Origin: a virus
Virus record (IMG/VR): IMGVR_UViG_3300032333_000199
Location: 1 to 41,082 of that record
Direction: 5' to 3' (one strand)
DNA: 41,082 nucleotides
Shown: piece by piece, positions 39,723 to 41,082 of the stretch
Layout of the letters: every line of letters begins with the position of its first letter
How positions within the stretch are numbered: position 1 is the first letter of the stretch
Program-made: the position numbers and the translations under genes
Notes under the pieces: generated by a model
Seen by the model: the letters and a program-made list of their open reading frames with translations, nothing else
The model's database searches: none
Told to the model about the DNA's origin: nothing

Positions 39723-40193
39723 ATGGCAGCAATTACAGCGGCCGCGGTCGTTGGGGCGGGAACGCTTCTAAGCATTTACGGGCAGCAAGAAAAGAAAAAA
39801 GCCGCCCTACTCGCTGGCGATCTGAATGCCGCCGAAGCGGAAAAAAATGCGCAGTTAACTGAAGCCCAAGCGGCAGAAGATGAACGTCAATTCCGTTTAA
39901 GTTTTCGTAGAGACGAAGCTAGAAACGTGGCCGCGATCGGCGCAAGCGGGATTAAAATGGAAGGTTCACCCCTTGAAGTTTTACAAGATAACGCCGCAAA
40001 CGCAGAACGTGACGCTCAAAATATTAAAGCTGCGGGTGCGCAAAAAGCGGATGCCTATCGACGACAAGGAAAAATGTTTAAACTCGAAGCGCAGTCGAGC
40101 GCAAAAGCCGCCGACATCGGAAGCGCGGTTGCACTTTTACAGGGCGCGGGTAACACTTACAGCGCCGGACAAAAATCGGGAGCGTGGTCATAA
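39723..40193 (+). CDS. Internal virion protein, T7 gp14-like position
   Basis: This 156-aa protein begins with an Ala/Gly-rich hydrophobic stretch (AAITAAAVVGAGTLLSIYG) and then has long Ala/Gln/Glu helices with AAIGASGIKMEGSPLEVLQDNAAN at ~75-98, read in parts (AAIGASGIKMEGSP; LEVLQDNAAN). The GASGI-x-x-x-GSP pattern is common in gp14-like internal core proteins of podoviruses. It should be ejected first and form a pore in the outer membrane. Its stop shares bases with the next gene (TAATG). Confidence 0.82.
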   Translation: MAAITAAAVVGAGTLLSIYGQQEKKKAALLAGDLNAAEAEKNAQLTEAQAAEDERQFRLSFRRDEARNVAAIGASGIKMEGSPLEVLQDNAANAERDAQNIKAAGAQKADAYRRQGKMFKLEAQSSAKAADIGSAVALLQGAGNTYSAGQKSGAWS

Positions 40194-41082
40194 TGCCTGT
40201 CATAAGAGAATATAACCAACAAACTAGGGGCTTGGGTCCGGTCGACGGGCCAAAGTATTCGGCTGAAATGCTGGGCGGAGCTGCCGGCGATGCAATGACT
40301 AAACTTGGCGGAGCGGTTCAGGATGCGGGCGAACTCGTCGCAAAAAGAATTGATCAGCAAAATACGTCAGACATCACAGCCAAAATCACAAAAGCAAACG
40401 CCGACCTTGCGATCAAATTGCAAAACACGATTAGAACCGCAAAGCCTGGCGACACGAAACCTTTTGAAGACTATCAAAAAGAAGCCGAAGAAACTCTAGG
40501 TAAAATCGGCGAAGAAGCTAGAACAAGCGGCGCGCGAGCTTTTTATCAAGAAGCATCGGGACGAATTAAAGCAAACCTTGCGCAGACTTCGGCGAACGGC
40601 ATGGCAGAACTTGCCGGGATTAAAGCGATCACCGATTATCGTGAGACACAAAATAATTTAACTTCTGCCGCAATGGCCGATCCAAGTTCGGTGCAATTAC
40701 AGCGCGATATGAATAAAGCGACGATCGAAAACTTAGTTCAGTCGGGATCGTTACCGCGTGAAAAAGCGATCGAACTTGAAGCCCAGGGCGAAGCGCAGCT
40801 ATCAAAAGCGGCCCTTCGTGGATGGACGCAGTTAAATCCGGATTATGCTAAAAAGAAATTAGCATCCGGTGAATTTGATTCTACGCTTGGCGCTGACGGC
40901 AAAGCCCAGATGCTCGGCGAAATTGATCAAGCGGTCCGGGCAAAAGAAATCGAAGCCGAACGTCGAATGCGCGAACAAGAAAGAATCGTAAAACTTCAGC
41001 AAGAAAAAACACAGAACAGTTTTTTACAGTCTATGGTCGATAAAAATTTAACGGCCAAAGACATTTTAAATTCAAACTTAGA
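40193..41082 (+). CDS. Internal virion (core/ejection) protein, 5' part of the split gene
   Basis: This is the first ~296 codons of the 520-aa protein that continues at 1-796 across the junction. It starts MPVIREYNQQTRGLGPV and is followed by Ala/Lys/Gln helical repeats (AGDAMTKLGGAVQDAGELVAK, in parts). T7 gp15 (747 aa) is longer, but the place in the operon and the helical composition match that role: an internal core protein ejected into the periplasm. The start shares bases with the previous stop (TAATG). Confidence 0.72.
   Translation, partial: MPVIREYNQQTRGLGPVDGPKYSAEMLGGAAGDAMTKLGGAVQDAGELVAKRIDQQNTSDITAKITKANADLAIKLQNTIRTAKPGDTKPFEDYQKEAEETLGKIGEEARTSGARAFYQEASGRIKANLAQTSANGMAELAGIKAITDYRETQNNLTSAAMADPSSVQLQRDMNKATIENLVQSGSLPREKAIELEAQGEAQLSKAALRGWTQLNPDYAKKKLASGEFDSTLGADGKAQMLGEIDQAVRAKEIEAERRMREQERIVKLQQEKTQNSFLQSMVDKNLTAKDILNSNL
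40960..41082. repeat. Direct terminal repeat, right copy (123 bp)
   Basis: This is the second copy of the repeat at 1-123, with no mismatch. The reading frame running into it from 40193 continues into the frame open at position 8, because 40967 corresponds to 8 and is 258 codons from 40193. Confidence 0.95.

Noticed and set aside
1-41082. CRISPR arrays, insertion sequences, integrase or attachment sites
   Set aside because: I saw no regularly spaced repeats, transposase motifs (DDE or HUH), tyrosine or serine recombinase, or tRNA-like attachment site.

Overview
The window is a complete tailed-phage genome of podovirus type. Bases 1-123 are repeated exactly at 40960-41082, so it is a circular or circularly permuted molecule of about 40,959 bp, cut inside one gene (40193 to the end, continuing at 1-796). 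The virion genes resemble those of T7 and Bordetella phage BPP-1: Bbp19-like protein, T7 gp8-type portal, scaffold, capsid, gp11/gp12-type tail tube proteins, internal core proteins and a gp17-type fibre. I see no single-subunit RNA polymerase, integrase, tRNA or host gene. The host is probably Gram-negative, because the phage carries spanin-like genes, a lipoprotein and a GH24 endolysin. The host genus cannot be named from the sequence.

The genome has two opposed gene arms that diverge at about 25,986-26,116 and meet tail to tail at 7,884-7,891. The rightward late arm runs 26,117 -> 41,082 / 1 -> 7,891. In order it holds the small terminase, a zinc-ribbon protein, a GT9-like glycosyltransferase, the large terminase, a GNAT protein, portal, Bbp19-like protein, scaffold, capsid, a probable decoration protein followed by a terminator, small virion proteins, tail tube A and B, a second GNAT, three internal core/ejection proteins, the tail fibre and the lysis cassette.

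The leftward early arm runs 25,985 -> 7,884. It begins with a lipoprotein and a secreted or membrane protein, then an AT-rich control region with many TTCCGG-type repeats, an HTH regulator and a RuvC-like resolvase. Small proteins follow, then an SNF2 helicase, a DUF2800 (PD-(D/E)XK-like) protein, a dNMP kinase-like protein, a DUF2815 ssDNA-binding protein, a class I methyltransferase, a C5-cytosine methyltransferase, a family A DNA polymerase and a primase-helicase. The phage therefore makes most of its own replication machinery and probably relies on host RNA polymerase.

The most unusual locus is the C5-methyltransferase gene. It contains a 267-codon ORF in the +1 frame covering nearly the whole gene, and the product looks like a recognisable phage protein family (PTP repeats and a GGKLNPTWVEWLMG-type C-terminus). 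Other points of note are two paralogous 59-aa proteins, a 37-aa membrane protein, a 26-bp perfect palindrome over a putative promoter, a phage-encoded lipoprotein, a structured capsid leader and a glycosyltransferase between the terminase genes.
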